The position numbers and the translations under genes are program-made. A DNA stretch of 64,000 nt, from assembly GCF_029227915.1 (NCBI RefSeq), contig NC_079887.1, positions 8,122,001-8,186,000 on the forward strand, read 5' to 3'. The stretch's first letter is position 1. The number at the start of each line of letters is the position of its first letter. Source of the stretch: Hydractinia symbiolongicarpus. Lineage: Eukaryota > Cnidaria > Hydrozoa > Anthoathecata > Hydractiniidae. The notes beneath the pieces were generated by a model. It saw only the letters and a list, made by a program, of their open reading frames with translations, was not told the DNA's origin and did not search any database. Positions 12,639-22,982 of this stretch are shown here, one piece after another.

Positions 12639-13388
12639 TTATTCAATGTCAGAATCGATGTCATCCATCTCTTCCATTTCTTTTTCAATTTCCTGAATCT
12701 TCGCCTTCCAACTGTTTATCTCAGCCGTTGCTTCACTGATATTTCTTTCCAAAACTGTGCAATTTCGTTCGGCAGCTTCGGCACGTACCTCAGCTTCCTT
12801 GAATTGACCTTCTAGGAGAAGCAGCTCTTCTGCATTTCGCTCTTCTTTTGAACTTGAATCGTTTTCTCGTTCTTCCAGAACTGCAAGACTAGTTTTTGCG
12901 TTGTCTATTGTGTCAGTTAGGACAGAAACTCGTTTCTCCAACGCTTCGGCTTTCGCTTGTGTTCGTTCTATGTCACGATTTACAACAACCAGTTTTCGCT
13001 CTGCTTCAGTTAATTTTGTTTGGTTCTCTTCAAGACTTCGCTTTGTTTCTTTCACCTCCTCCTCTAGCTGTTGGATCCTTTCATCACCAGCTGTTTCGTT
13101 CTCTTCAAGTTGTCTACGAGCTTCCTCGATTGAAGTTCCTGTGTCAGTAACATCGTTCAGCTTTTCATCTGATGCATCACATCTAGCATTAACATCACTT
13201 AAATCTTTTTCTAAAAGTTGAATGCGACGTTCAATGCTGGCAACCTCACTTTCTCCCTTTTCGAGTCTTGAAGAAGCTTCTATTAAGCTTGCTTTAGCTT
13301 CAGCTTTTCGCGAATCTGCCTCGTCAATTTGGTTAGATATTTCAGCTAATTTTGCTTTTAATTTGCCCAATTTACCTCCAGATTCCAT
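12639..13388 (-). CDS. tropomyosin, single coding exon
   Basis: A 249-aa protein with no visible intron, almost entirely alpha-helical coiled coil with heptad a/d hydrophobics throughout. Recognisable tropomyosin features are MESGGKLGKLKAKLAEI at the N-terminus, RRIQLLEKDL, EEARRQLEENETAGDERI, LTEAERKLVVVNRDIERTQ and an acidic C-terminus MEEMDDIDSDIE. Vertebrate muscle forms are 284 aa; about 250 aa is the size of short non-muscle and known cnidarian forms. It would dimerise and polymerise head to tail along actin filaments. The start is the first ATG after stops in frame. Opposite-strand frames (12896-13221, 13222-13419) are antisense shadows of the coiled coil. The alternative is another coiled-coil protein, but the sequence order supports tropomyosin. 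Confidence 0.88.
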   Translation of the reverse strand: MESGGKLGKLKAKLAEISNQIDEADSRKAEAKASLIEASSRLEKGESEVASIERRIQLLEKDLSDVNARCDASDEKLNDVTDTGTSIEEARRQLEENETAGDERIQQLEEEVKETKRSLEENQTKLTEAERKLVVVNRDIERTQAKAEALEKRVSVLTDTIDNAKTSLAVLEERENDSSSKEERNAEELLLLEGQFKEAEVRAEAAERNCTVLERNISEATAEINSWKAKIQEIEKEMEEMDDIDSDIE

Positions 13389-14944
13389 AGCGCTAAATAT
13401 AAGTTACCACAAAGAGTAAACGAACAGCCTTAAGTGACAAACAGATAGGACGAATACCTCGAACGATAAACTTTAGCTAAATGCTTCGCGATTATAAGTA
13501 TTGTACTGGAGGGTGTGTTACAAAGGGAGTTGCGTTCATCAAAACAATCACATTTCGACGGATGCCCAAATAGAGAGTCGGGCCCCTCACAACAATACAC
13601 TGTAAAAACAGAACAATAGCCAAGCAGCCATTATTGACCTAATAAGGAATGTTGTCAAAAACGTCTGGCTAATCAAGACAAGATAAAAAATTTGTGCCTT
13701 CCCCGGAACCCGTTTTTGGGAAACGGCGTGTGAAATTTCTACGGACAGATCAATATATAGGGTTGCCGGAGCGGCCAGCAGGTTCCCTATGTTCGCCAGC
13801 GAAATATTATACTCGACAGTACCGTAAATGACGGAACAAGCCCCTCCCCCTCCCTAAGAGGCATTTTTTTAATAAGCACCTTTCTTGAATAACTTGAAGC
13901 CAGAGGGGGCGCTTATTTCAACACACGGCTATCAGAAGGGGGCGCTTATTTGGGAACAAGGCATAAAGAAGTAAAGATTTAGACCAGGAAGACGAAGAGG
14001 AAAACATTGAGATAGAATAATTTTTGTTTAGATGTTGTTTTTTAAAAGTGAAAAGAAAGAAATGAACATTTTACTTAAAGCGCCCCTGCCGATTAAGCGC
14101 CTCCCCCCAAACATAAAAATTTCAAATAAGTGCCCCGGGCGCCTGATTCCGTCATTTACGGTACTATCAAGAAATTTTTTTAGCAAATTGAAAGTCCCCA
14201 AGCAGCCTCGTCCCCAGGGCTCTTCTTTTAATTTTTGATAATGGTTTGTAGTTTCCAGGTTTACTTTTTACAATGAAAGTCGAGGTGCAGAACACTTCTA
14301 TTCCGTGCGAGTTATTAAAAATCGTGAATCCGTGTAAACGCATTCGTTTGTCAGCAAGTGCAAACGACATACATGTTGCGAAAATTTTTTATAGAAAACA
14401 CTACAAAACGAAATCCTCAGATTGTTCATATTAACAACAACAACAACAAGAACAGTGCACAATATACACTGACCCGCAATGCAGCGTCTTCGGATTTGAT
14501 AAACATTCGAAATTTTCAACATAACTGTTAAACATCGTTTAGAGTTTGGTTTCTTTGTTACGTTTTCACCACGTTTTCATCAGATAAAACCAACGATATT
14601 AAACTACCCTACATGCGTTGACTGTTGACAGTTATCAATCAAAAACAATAAAAATGACATTCTGTTGTTCTGTTCGCTAAGTTAAACAAAGCAAAGAAAG
14701 GTTACAAGAAAAGAGTTTTTAACATTATCTTTACCGCTGAGCATATTTAAAGTTCTTTAGAATTTTTGTTAAAAAATATTTCTTTACTAAAGCTATCTAT
14801 TACTATAGCCATCATATTGTAGGTACTGTTGAGGAATCTAAAATATAAAAGACATGGTTTTATTGTAATGTAAAGTGAAATAAAAAGCCGGTTCGAAAGT
14901 TTGTTGAAAAAATTTGTTAGCTATCTGAAAGAAAAATTAACACT
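13389..14944. other. upstream region of tropomyosin plus repeats
   Basis: No gene recognised. The first few hundred bases should hold the tropomyosin 5' UTR and promoter; the remainder contains a TA-flanked MITE and a CCTCGTCCCCAGGGC motif at about 14207. Confidence 0.4.
13822..14161. mobile_element. MITE with TA target duplication and GC-rich internal ends
   Basis: It starts CCGTAAATGACGGAA and ends with the reverse complement TTCCGTCATTTACGG, flanked by TA at 13820-13821 and 14162-14163. Both sub-terminal parts carry GGGGCGCTTATTT-like blocks. About 340 bp, non-coding; superfamily inferred as Tc1/mariner-like from the TA flank. Confidence 0.7.
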
Positions 14945-15180
14945 GCCATTGGAAGGCACTCCGGAGCAAGGTCACCACAGGACGGTACGAGCAGTATCTA
15001 CAGATCGATACCCCTGCCAAGAGCTTAAAAGGTGTCCTCTTGCTGTGCGTAGACCCTTTAAAGGTTAAGCCCCACAGTGGAGTGAAAGAAGCTTTCTACA
15101 AATTCAAGATCGAAAAATCGAAGGTAAGTCCAACGAACTCTACTCCCACGCCACGCTACCCAAGGATCATTTTAAGTAAA
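14945..15180 (+). pseudogene. Polinton/Maverick capsid-like protein remnant
   Basis: An open stretch reads GRYEQYLQIDTPAKSLKGVL then LLCVDP, and after a frame change IEGKSNELYSHATLPKDHF. Both pieces and their order resemble a segment of the double-jelly-roll major capsid protein of Polintons. It is frame-broken, without a start, and the rest is not found. The packaging-ATPase remnant follows in the same orientation, which supports the call. Confidence 0.5.
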
Positions 15181-15499
15181 TTTTAATCTTTTTGATAACC
15201 ACGAATACACGGTAACCATCAAGCAATTAATGAAATAGATAGATCATCTCCCGACCATCTCTAAGGAAGCGGAAGATCGCTGCAGCGCTTGAGTGACGCC
15301 ATCACTTTTCACATGACTAAAAAAAGCAATGGTACAATTCATATGTACGTTGCTATGCATACCTCCTCTCCGACGTACAATTCAACATTTTAAATGGTAG
15401 ACTTCATAGTTTGGAGTACTGAGACAAGATGCACGCGCTGCAGTTTTTTTGTACTGGATATTAAAAAACGTTCTGTGAACGTGGTATCCCTCAGAAAGA

Positions 15500-16080
15500 G
15501 ATGACCCAAAGCTTAGACATTGTAAAACCCCATACAATCTTTAGTAGACTTGCCTCGTGCGGAAAAACAAAGCGTGTTCTAGACTTTCTCAAGGGCAATG
15601 GCAAGCATCACTTTCACAACAATCCTTTGTTCTACTTTACGGTGGAATTCCACGTACCTCCAGAGAGCCCAGCTTTGGAAAGATGAATACGTGCTTTTGG
15701 TTAACCCTTAGGATCAACTGTTTGACTGGATCGATAAATTCTCGTTGTCGTTGTTGACAAAATCTTGAGAAACGGAGACAATCGCTGCTTCAGCTAGCCC
15801 TCTCAGGGAGGCATATGAAGCATAGTTTGTGGTTGTTAGCATATTCTTATACAGCACTGCTCAAGATGTTCAAAAGGCAAAAAACAGTTCTTTCTCTGGT
15901 ATCCCACAAACGCTCTGATATATAACTCATCGATGAAGAAACCAACATGATCAGTGACTGGGAGAACATCAAGAGTCGCTTCAAAAAGTCAAAACATGCC
16001 TGCTTCTACTGGAGTACCACTGGAGTACCCTAGAGGACACAAGCTTTTAGACAAGAGTTCAATAAAATCTGGCCTGACTC
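15500..16080 (+). pseudogene. Polinton/Maverick packaging-ATPase-like remnant
   Basis: Conceptual translation in shifting frames gives a Walker A-like ASCGKTKRVLDFL near 15553-15590, then TLRWNSTYLQRAQLW, DQLFDWIDKFS, and RRQSLLQLALSGRH followed by SLWLLAYSYTA. The end is a region resembling the HEEN/E-rich tail. This is the order seen in the FtsK/HerA-type genome-packaging ATPase of Polintons. Several in-frame stops (for example near 15711, 15927) and frame changes show it is dead. Confidence 0.65.
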
Positions 16081-17409
16081 TCCCATTATTGTAACTATGT
16101 GGCATAAAAATATCAAAGATCTACTTGTAAAGGCAAGGGCTGTATGAGTGTAACACGAACCACCTACCAATCCCTTTGTATTTACATAGCTAATTATCAT
16201 GCTAGAACAGATGGTTTACTCTATCTTCTATAAGGAACATCCCCTTTCTGTTTTTAGGCCCCATCCCAACACGTTGTTTGTCTCGGAATCGCCGATATGG
16301 ATCCCTCGACATTGCCACATACATCTTCCTTATCAATCGAATTAAAATTTGTGATGCAAAAAAACCTACTATCATGTTGTTGAAAATAAACAATGGCGTA
16401 ACAATAATGGCGGAATATTGTAAAATCCAACCACCTATTGTTCGAAATTGACGTTTGTTTTGACCAGTATCAAATAAGTTATTATGACGCTGGATCAGAC
16501 AACAATACGAAACACCCATTATGAAACACCTGGGAAACAGCAATATTGTGATTTTTTGTACTAAAAGACATGGGGGCGCAGAAGCTAACCGCAAACACTG
16601 TTGAAGTTTTACCGACGTAACCCACCGTAATACGAAAAAATTAGTTTTAAAACTCCTGGGGAACAGCGATACTGTGTTTTATACTAAAACGATATAAGAA
16701 CGTAGCCTAGCGTAGCTTCAATCACTGTGGATGTTTTACCGAAGTAACCTACTGCGATACCGGCTGTATACTTATTATACAGGATGTCAATCTCGCCCGC
16801 AGGGTATCTTGTATCTTTTCTGATCCCAAGACGGCGATACGAACATGGAACCTGGAGGAGGCTGGTCCGATATGAAGCTTGATTGGCGCGGATATGTCAC
16901 ATAATTATTGCGTCATACAAAACATTTTGGCGAGGCGGCGAGCCTCTGACGAACAGGAGCAAGCTGTTCGTATTAAAATGGCGGAGGAGCTGTATCAGTA
17001 TCATGTTGTTTTCAAAGTAAAGAATTTATTAGAAAGCATTACTAAGCAGTGAGAGTATAAAATAAGACATCATAAAGTAATGCTGCTTACACGGAAATAT
17101 TTCAATAGCTGGGAAAGTTTAATGAATAGAAAATAGCTAGCAAACTATCAAGATAAGAACAAAAGAAAGAAACTCAACTTGTTTCCAAGTGGCCAGGTTT
17201 AATTTGCAGCTTTATGCAAAGAATGACGTTGCATAAAACTGCCGCCCATGTCCTTTATAACCAAAATAATTTTGCACAAAATATCGTTCGTATCGCCGTC
17301 CCGGGAGGGGGGGGGGGGGGGGCAGAAAACATACAAGAAGCCCTGGGGACGAGGTTGATAGAATGTATCACAAACAATCACCACTACCACGTGGTACGGA
17401 TCAAATAAA
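16081..17409. other. non-genic stretch with tandem near-duplication and G-run
   Basis: No supported gene. Two near-copies of a roughly 125-bp unit lie at about 16513-16635 and 16646-16760; both contain GGGGAACAGCGATACTGTG-like and GTTTTACCGA.GTAACC blocks. A 130-codon minus-strand frame (16202-16594) overlaps the first copy and is unrecognised. A run of 16 G lies at 17307-17322, beside a GCCCTGGGGACGAGGTTG motif at 17340. Confidence 0.4.
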
Positions 17410-17587
17410 ATGGATCTTTTTTTTCTTTTCTTTTCAATTTATTTAAAGTCGATTATTCACATATTTACAATAGTTTCCAAAAAAAAAGTAATTAAGAAAA
17501 CTAATCTAAATCGACTAAATTTTTTTATGTTTACAATTAAATAAAATCATTTTTTATATATATATAAACAATAATAACAACAAAGTT

Positions 17588-20500
17588 CTATAAAGGGACC
17601 TTACATTCATCACAGTTACATTTAGATCCGTCCCACATTTTAATCATGCTTTTAAAAACTTTAAGGTTGTCACATCGTTTCAAATGTGATGGTAGGTTAT
17701 TCCAAATCTTTGGTCCCAGGGCTGATAAGCTATTAGTTCCAAAAGTCGCGGTCCTTTTCCTTGAGACTACCAAATTATTTGTATTTTGTTCTCTGACTGT
17801 CCTACCGTTATCATTTAAACAAAATATATCTTTCATAAAAAGAGGGCTGCTGTTATTTATAGTTTTAGAGATTTCTATACACAATGACCGTAAGCGATTT
17901 ACATTCATGTGACTCTTGCTGGAATTTTTAAGTAAATTTTCGTATGTACTTACCGTATCATTATACAGAAATCTTAATGCTCGTTTTTGTATCATTTCGA
18001 CTTTAGATAAAGATTTAGAAGAAGAAAAATGCCATATAAGGGAACAATAATTGAAATTTGCGTAGATAAAACTTTGAACTAAAATATATTTTGCTTGAAA
18101 GGATAAGAAACTTCTAAATCGAAATAAGGCATTTAGTTGGGCTGATGCTTTGCGACACAAATCACTAACGTGTCTGTCAAAATTTAATTTATTGTCTATA
18201 GTCACACCTAGTAATTTCACGTTATTTTCACTTTCAATAGTTTTATTTCCTATATTAAATTTTAGACCTAAATTATCTGCTTTATTCTTTGTCAGAATTA
18301 TCGAGTGAAACTTTTCAGGGTTTGCAATCATTTTATTCTCTTTTAACCAGGAGAGGGCAGTTTTAGCTTCGTTTTCTAAAGTATTTATCAAATTAGGAAT
18401 AGAATTTGAGAAGTTGGATATTGTGTTATCATCAGCGTAATTATGTAGCTTATATTTTTCTATAAAAAGAAACAAATCATTTATAAATATATTGAATATG
18501 ATAGGTCCCAAAATAGAACCTTGTGGTACACCAGATAAGATAATTTGAAATAGACTATAGATCCCATTTATTCGAGTGGCTTGCTCTCTATCAGTAAGAT
18601 AAGATAGAATGAATTGAAGAGACTTATTGTCAAATCCATAAGCAGCTAGTTTCGCAATTAGTAAGTCATGTGGTACACAGTCAAAAGCTTTTGAAAGATC
18701 CATCAAGATCGCACCCACCACATAATTCTTATCAAGTTTACTCTTCCATTCCTCTATTAAGCGAATTAGTACTTGTTGGGTACTATAGCATTTCCTATAG
18801 GCGGAGAGAAAGGACGACAATTTTGATTCCATATAAGCGGTTATTTGTTCTTTCATAACCCTTTCGTAAAATTTAGAAAAAACATTTAAAACACTGACAG
18901 GCCTGTAGTTTGATATTTTAGTTTTATCTTTTCCTCCCTTATCCAATGGCGTTACAGCAGCTCGCTTAGCTTTGCTTGGAAATTTGTTTGAAACTATGCT
19001 ACTATTTATAGCATCTGTTAGTGGCGTTACTAGGTGCCTTTTTGCTAATTTTGTCAGCTTTGATGGTATTGTATCTTCACCTGTTGATACTTTGGTGTTT
19101 AAATCATTAAACAGTTTAGAAATTGAATTTTCATCAACTTCTTGGAATGTGAAGTTCTCATTGTTGTTAGAATCATTGATTTCCTTTATTTTAATGATAC
19201 TTGGATGATTTTCAAAACTATCAACAATTTCTTCAATCATTTTTGACTTATCATTTACATTCTTATATTTTATAGGATTTGGTTTCATGCCACAAGAATT
19301 TTCTAAAATATTGATGTAGTATTCGTTGAAAAGTTCGGTTAGCTGTTTTTTATCAGTAACTAAACTTTCATTTTGAACGATCGCTATATCTCCTTTGCTT
19401 ATTCCACTTTTATTTGATATCAAGGGTTTAACAGTTTCCCAAAACGTTTTTTTGGAAATAAAACCTGATTCTGTTACCCTTTTGAAATGGTTTTTGATAG
19501 CCTTTTTGCGTAAATTTACACACTTGTTTCTCTGTTTCTTGTACGTGATTTTGTTTTCAGAAGTAGGATTTTTATTGTATTTATTTTTGAACCTAGACCT
19601 TGTATATATTGCCTTTTTTAACTCTTTTGTCATAAATGGTGCCTCGTTTCCACGCAGAGTTTTTTGCTTCTGTGGGGCATGCTTTTCTATGATAGATGTG
19701 AAAACATTGATGAGGTTTTCATAATTCAGTTCAGGATCTTTACTATTACAAATAAAATTTGCGTTCTCAACATCACGTAAAAAGTTGGCTTCATTAAAAT
19801 TTTTGTAACTTCTGTAAATAATTTTCTTGGATGCTAAGCGTGCTAAATGAGATTTTAAAAATGTTGTTACCATTTGATGATGATCACTTAATCCTGTTTC
19901 ACATGTTAGTGTGTGTTGAAAACATCTGGGTCTATTTGTAAGAATGACATCTATAGCTGTTCCGTTATGACTAGCAAAACAGGTTTTGTTTTTGACAAGA
20001 TTTTCAAGACTAAAAATATCACAGAAATTATTTAAGGTTTCGAAACCAGAATCGTTCGAGTTATGGCAATCGATATTTATATCACCCATAATTATTATGT
20101 TTTCGACTTTAGATAGAGCTTTATTTAAAGCTATCTCTAATTCCTCAAAAAAGTTGTTTAAGTTTGAATAATGAGGTGGTCTATAAATACTGATAACTGC
20201 CCATTTTTTATTTCTTATCGTTAATTCTGAGCAAATGATTTCATTATTTGTTATACCCAAATCATTAACTTGTCTACAGGCTATTCCCTTCTTAACATAT
20301 TCAATTAACCCTCCTCCATTTTTGTTCCTATCTTTTCTAGTTCTAATTTCATAGTTATCAATATAGAATTGTTCGTTTGGAAAACTCTCATCTAGTTTCG
20401 TTTCAGCAAATACAAAATAATCAGGTGAAAATTTTGTCAGAATTTCTCTTGCATCAATTATTTTGTTTCTGAGACTATTAATGTTTAAATAGCCTAAAAG

Positions 20501-20680
20501 AGGATTGGAAGGGTACTTAATTCGTAATTTATGTATTTCATCTAAAGAACTTTGGTGAGAATTATGTGTCGGATTTTGATCATTTCTATATTGACTCCCA
20601 ACACATTCATCAGGAATATTAGATTTATTATCATCGCAAACTAGTCCAAGCCTATTGAATACCCCTGCTGATCTAAAAAA
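17588..20680 (-). CDS. LINE ORF2: AP endonuclease and reverse transcriptase (-1 frame from ORF1)
   Basis: The frame is open from a TAA just before 20680 down to the stop at 17588: 1031 codons including the stop. No ATG occurs before the IIIMGDINID motif. Domains in order: an APE-type endonuclease with LGYLNINSLRNKI, ETKLDESFP, SIYRPPHYS, GDINID and SDHHQM; then a reverse transcriptase with NYRPVSVLNVFSKFYERVM, AILMDLSKAFDCVPHDLL, GVPQGSILGP and the catalytic NYADDNTIS. A C-terminal CNCDECKVPL ends it. No frameshifts or internal stops are seen, so the copy may be young. Lacking an early AUG, it probably depends on ORF1 translation, for example by -1 frameshifting at 20674-20680. Confidence 0.9.
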   Translation of the reverse strand, partial: FFRSAGVFNRLGLVCDDNKSNIPDECVGSQYRNDQNPTHNSHQSSLDEIHKLRIKYPSNPLLGYLNINSLRNKIIDAREILTKFSPDYFVFAETKLDESFPNEQFYIDNYEIRTRKDRNKNGGGLIEYVKKGIACRQVNDLGITNNEIICSELTIRNKKWAVISIYRPPHYSNLNNFFEELEIALNKALSKVENIIIMGDINIDCHNSNDSGFETLNNFCDIFSLENLVKNKTCFASHNGTAIDVILTNRPRCFQHTLTCETGLSDHHQMVTTFLKSHLARLASKKIIYRSYKNFNEANFLRDVENANFICNSKDPELNYENLINVFTSIIEKHAPQKQKTLRGNEAPFMTKELKKAIYTRSRFKNKYNKNPTSENKITYKKQRNKCVNLRKKAIKNHFKRVTESGFISKKTFWETVKPLISNKSGISKGDIAIVQNESLVTDKKQLTELFNEYYINILENSCGMKPNPIKYKNVNDKSKMIEEIVDSFENHPSIIKIKEINDSNNNENFTFQEVDENSISKLFNDLNTKVSTGEDTIPSKLTKLAKRHLVTPLTDAINSSIVSNKFPSKAKRAAVTPLDKGGKDKTKISNYRPVSVLNVFSKFYERVMKEQITAYMESKLSSFLSAYRKCYSTQQVLIRLIEEWKSKLDKNYVVGAILMDLSKAFDCVPHDLLIAKLAAYGFDNKSLQFILSYLTDREQATRINGIYSLFQIILSGVPQGSILGPIIFNIFINDLFLFIEKYKLHNYADDNTISNFSNSIPNLINTLENEAKTALSWLKENKMIANPEKFHSIILTKNKADNLGLKFNIGNKTIESENNVKLLGVTIDNKLNFDRHVSDLCRKASAQLNALFRFRSFLSFQAKYILVQSFIYANFNYCSLIWHFSSSKSLSKVEMIQKRALRFLYNDTVSTYENLLKNSSKSHMNVNRLRSLCIEISKTINNSSPLFMKDIFCLNDNGRTVREQNTNNLVVSRKRTATFGTNSLSALGPKIWNNLPSHLKRCDNLKVFKSMIKMWDGSKCNCDECKVPL

Positions 20681-22077
20681 TTATTTATAAAAGCTATAAA
20701 ATTTCGTGCTAACATTATCTTACCATTCTCTCGTAAATGTATGCCATCTTTCCATAGGTGTTCTTCTCTGATATTGTTGTGTCTGATGTAGCCATAACCG
20801 TGTAGATCGGATCCTTCTCTTAATAGTTTGTTAATACTGTTTATTCTATCAGAGTCGACACGTCTGCTCGTAACCAAGGCAGAGATAAAAACTTTTTCTA
20901 CTCCGTTACGCACACATTTTTTTCCGATGTCCAGGATTTGTTCGGCAATTTTGTTATCTGACGCTGCATTTAGATGACTTGATAAAAGATTGTTGATTCC
21001 TACATGGATAACGACAATATCAGGTTTTTCTTGTTCCAGTGTTGGTTGTACGTAATAATTTAAGTTTTCGACACTTGCTCCTGGGAATATCTTAAATCTC
21101 ACATTTCCATTTTTTATTTGCTCATTAAATTCTTTCACTCGAATACCTTTTGGTATACTATCGGTCATTATCCGTATCTTCTTAGAATGGTGTACATTTT
21201 GATGCTCAAGATTCGTAGCTAATTGATCTCTTTCGGGAAACGGATTGATAACAGGGTTGGGTCTTCGTCTGTGTGTTACATTATTTTTAAAGATATTTGA
21301 CGAACGAATATGGTTGTTAACATCTACGTGGTGCGTATTTTGACTCTCCTTCGTAAAATTACAATCTTGATCACCCCAACTTTGTTGATTAGAATCGTCA
21401 TTAACTTCAACTCTTAGGTCGTTAAATCTGTTATGATGTAATTCTTCATTTCTATTAACTTTATTTGTAGAAAACCTTGAGGGACCTTTGATTACGTTGT
21501 TCCATTGATTATGCTGTTTAATCGGTTCCACATGTTTACACGTTTCAACTGAATGATCACGTTGATTACTGTTTAAAATTTCGCTAACCAATTTTTTGTA
21601 ATCCTTTATTTCTTCTTTAAGGAAATCTATTTCACTCCTCAGTTGTTTAATTAATATATTTGACGAGTTGTCCCCGATCTTGCTCAGTTTATACGAAATA
21701 AATTCTTTTAAATCGCAAACCTGTGTTGTCAAACTTTTAAATTTAATAAACTGGCCAAAATTTTTAACTTCTTCCTCGTACAGATATCCACTTTTATCTT
21801 CGATTAAATCGTCAACAACATCTTTCTTTTCCTCTGAAAAAGATTCGTCTGTGCTATTTTCTTTCTCCTCTTCTACTTGTTTCACAAATAAATAACTTTC
21901 TGTACCATTTCTCTCCGTTTTGTTTAATATATTCTGTTGACATAAATCTTTTAGCGTTTGCTCAATAATTTCAGGATGCAAGTCTTTTGTGTTAGTTACT
22001 ATGCTGTCATAGTCAGCTTTCTTTTTCCTTCTATGTATTTCTTTAACAGAATTTAAAACAATATTTTCAACCTCCAT
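20641..22077 (-). CDS. LINE ORF1 with SGNH/GDSL esterase domain
   Basis: 478 aa from ATG at 22077 to TAG at 20641. The N-terminal 65 residues (MEVENIVLNSVKEIHRRKKK onward) look like a small helical, possibly winged-helix, nucleic-acid-binding module. A charged, coiled-coil-like, Asn-rich linker follows to about residue 300. The C-terminal 170 residues form an SGNH hydrolase: IMTDSIPKGI (block I, GDS changed to TDS), HVGINNLLSS (block III), and WKDGIHLRENG (block V with D and H). Esterase-bearing ORF1 proteins are known in CR1-like LINEs. The last codons contain the proposed slip site for ORF2. Confidence 0.85.
   Translation of the reverse strand: MEVENIVLNSVKEIHRRKKKADYDSIVTNTKDLHPEIIEQTLKDLCQQNILNKTERNGTESYLFVKQVEEEKENSTDESFSEEKKDVVDDLIEDKSGYLYEEEVKNFGQFIKFKSLTTQVCDLKEFISYKLSKIGDNSSNILIKQLRSEIDFLKEEIKDYKKLVSEILNSNQRDHSVETCKHVEPIKQHNQWNNVIKGPSRFSTNKVNRNEELHHNRFNDLRVEVNDDSNQQSWGDQDCNFTKESQNTHHVDVNNHIRSSNIFKNNVTHRRRPNPVINPFPERDQLATNLEHQNVHHSKKIRIMTDSIPKGIRVKEFNEQIKNGNVRFKIFPGASVENLNYYVQPTLEQEKPDIVVIHVGINNLLSSHLNAASDNKIAEQILDIGKKCVRNGVEKVFISALVTSRRVDSDRINSINKLLREGSDLHGYGYIRHNNIREEHLWKDGIHLRENGKIMLARNFIAFINNFLDQQGYSIGLD
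20674..20680 (-). promoter_or_regulatory. candidate -1 ribosomal frameshift heptamer T TTT TTA
   Basis: On the minus strand ORF1 reads AAT TTT TTA GAT at this point, giving X XXY YYZ = T TTT TTA in the ORF1 frame, a classical -1 slippery heptamer. The -1 frame has a TAA immediately upstream and then stays open through the whole of ORF2. I did not see a clear downstream stem-loop by eye. Confidence 0.6.
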
Positions 22078-22982
22078 TTGTCAACAGTTAAACAACAAGT
22101 TTTACTAAGTTTTAAAAACACGTCCGCTCCGTCACGTTGCCCGTGGAAAGGATATTATTGATTTCCGCCGGCGAAGGCGGAATCTTTAAAATCGCCTGGG
22201 GAGATAGAGAGATAGATAGAGACAGCCCAGAGCCTGAGCCCTGCTAAATTTGTGTTCAGGCTAAAAGCTCGAGAAAATTTCTATTTTCGCGAAAGCCAAT
22301 GAAGATGTTTCATTTTAATCTTTGCCAATTTAATGACCAATCTTAACAGAGTTTGTGTACTTTCTGTGTGGCCAAAACATTCTGTGTACGGCCATGACTA
22401 AAATTTTATTGTTTGTCCCTTGTTGGTATGGTTGGTCGTATGTTGTAGCTTTATTTTATTGATGTAGTTAGGAAGCTAAACACTATTCCTTAAATTCGTG
22501 TATTTTATTAGGTAAGAATTATTTTATATATAAGTGAGAAAAGTGTACTGGCTAGCTTGCTATCTCAGTTTTTATAGTCGTGAAGTTACTTAGCTATACA
22601 GCTAGCTAGCTACATAAAATAGTGCTTGATTAGAATGCCTTTTTTCTTAAAGGGCCAGCAAAAAATAAACTTTGTCCTGCTTTGTGTAATATTTTCAAAG
22701 CTAGATATGGAACGCCAATACTGCCTTATGCTACTTTCTTATTATGCGAGTTTTTAACAATATGATACTTTGCCGTTATATTATCATACTTTAGCATTAT
22801 ATTATGATACTTTGGCATTATGATACTTTGGCATTATGATACTTTGGCATTATGATACTTGGACGTTATATTATCATACTTTGGCATTATATTATGATAC
22901 TTTGGCATTATGATACTTTGGCATTATGATACTTGGACGTTATTAAACTTGGTTAGGTCCCTGTCCCAGGAAGATCGTTAAA

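Larger units (their letters stand above)
17410..22145 (-). mobile_element. near-intact CR1-type LINE retrotransposon
   Basis: Both ORFs are open. The order 5'-ORF1 (esterase)-ORF2 (APE endonuclease, RT)-short 3' UTR matches CR1-clade LINEs. The 3' end on the minus strand is A-rich (AAAAGAAAAGAAAAAAAAGA, about 17410-17440). The 5' boundary is approximate, set where the untranslated leader before the ORF1 ATG (22077) loses character. I could not identify a target-site duplication. The two ORFs overlap by about 40 nt in different frames. Confidence 0.85.

Noticed and set aside
12896-13419. Three plus-strand frames opposite tropomyosin
   Set aside because: Ser/Leu/Arg-rich frames are the antisense of a Glu/Lys coiled coil; no independent signal.
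16202-16594. 130-codon minus-strand frame
   Set aside because: No recognisable domain; it overlaps a local tandem duplication and lies between transposon remnants.
17646-19724. Several plus-strand frames opposite the LINE
   Set aside because: Antisense shadows of ORF2; none has a domain or consistent codon use.
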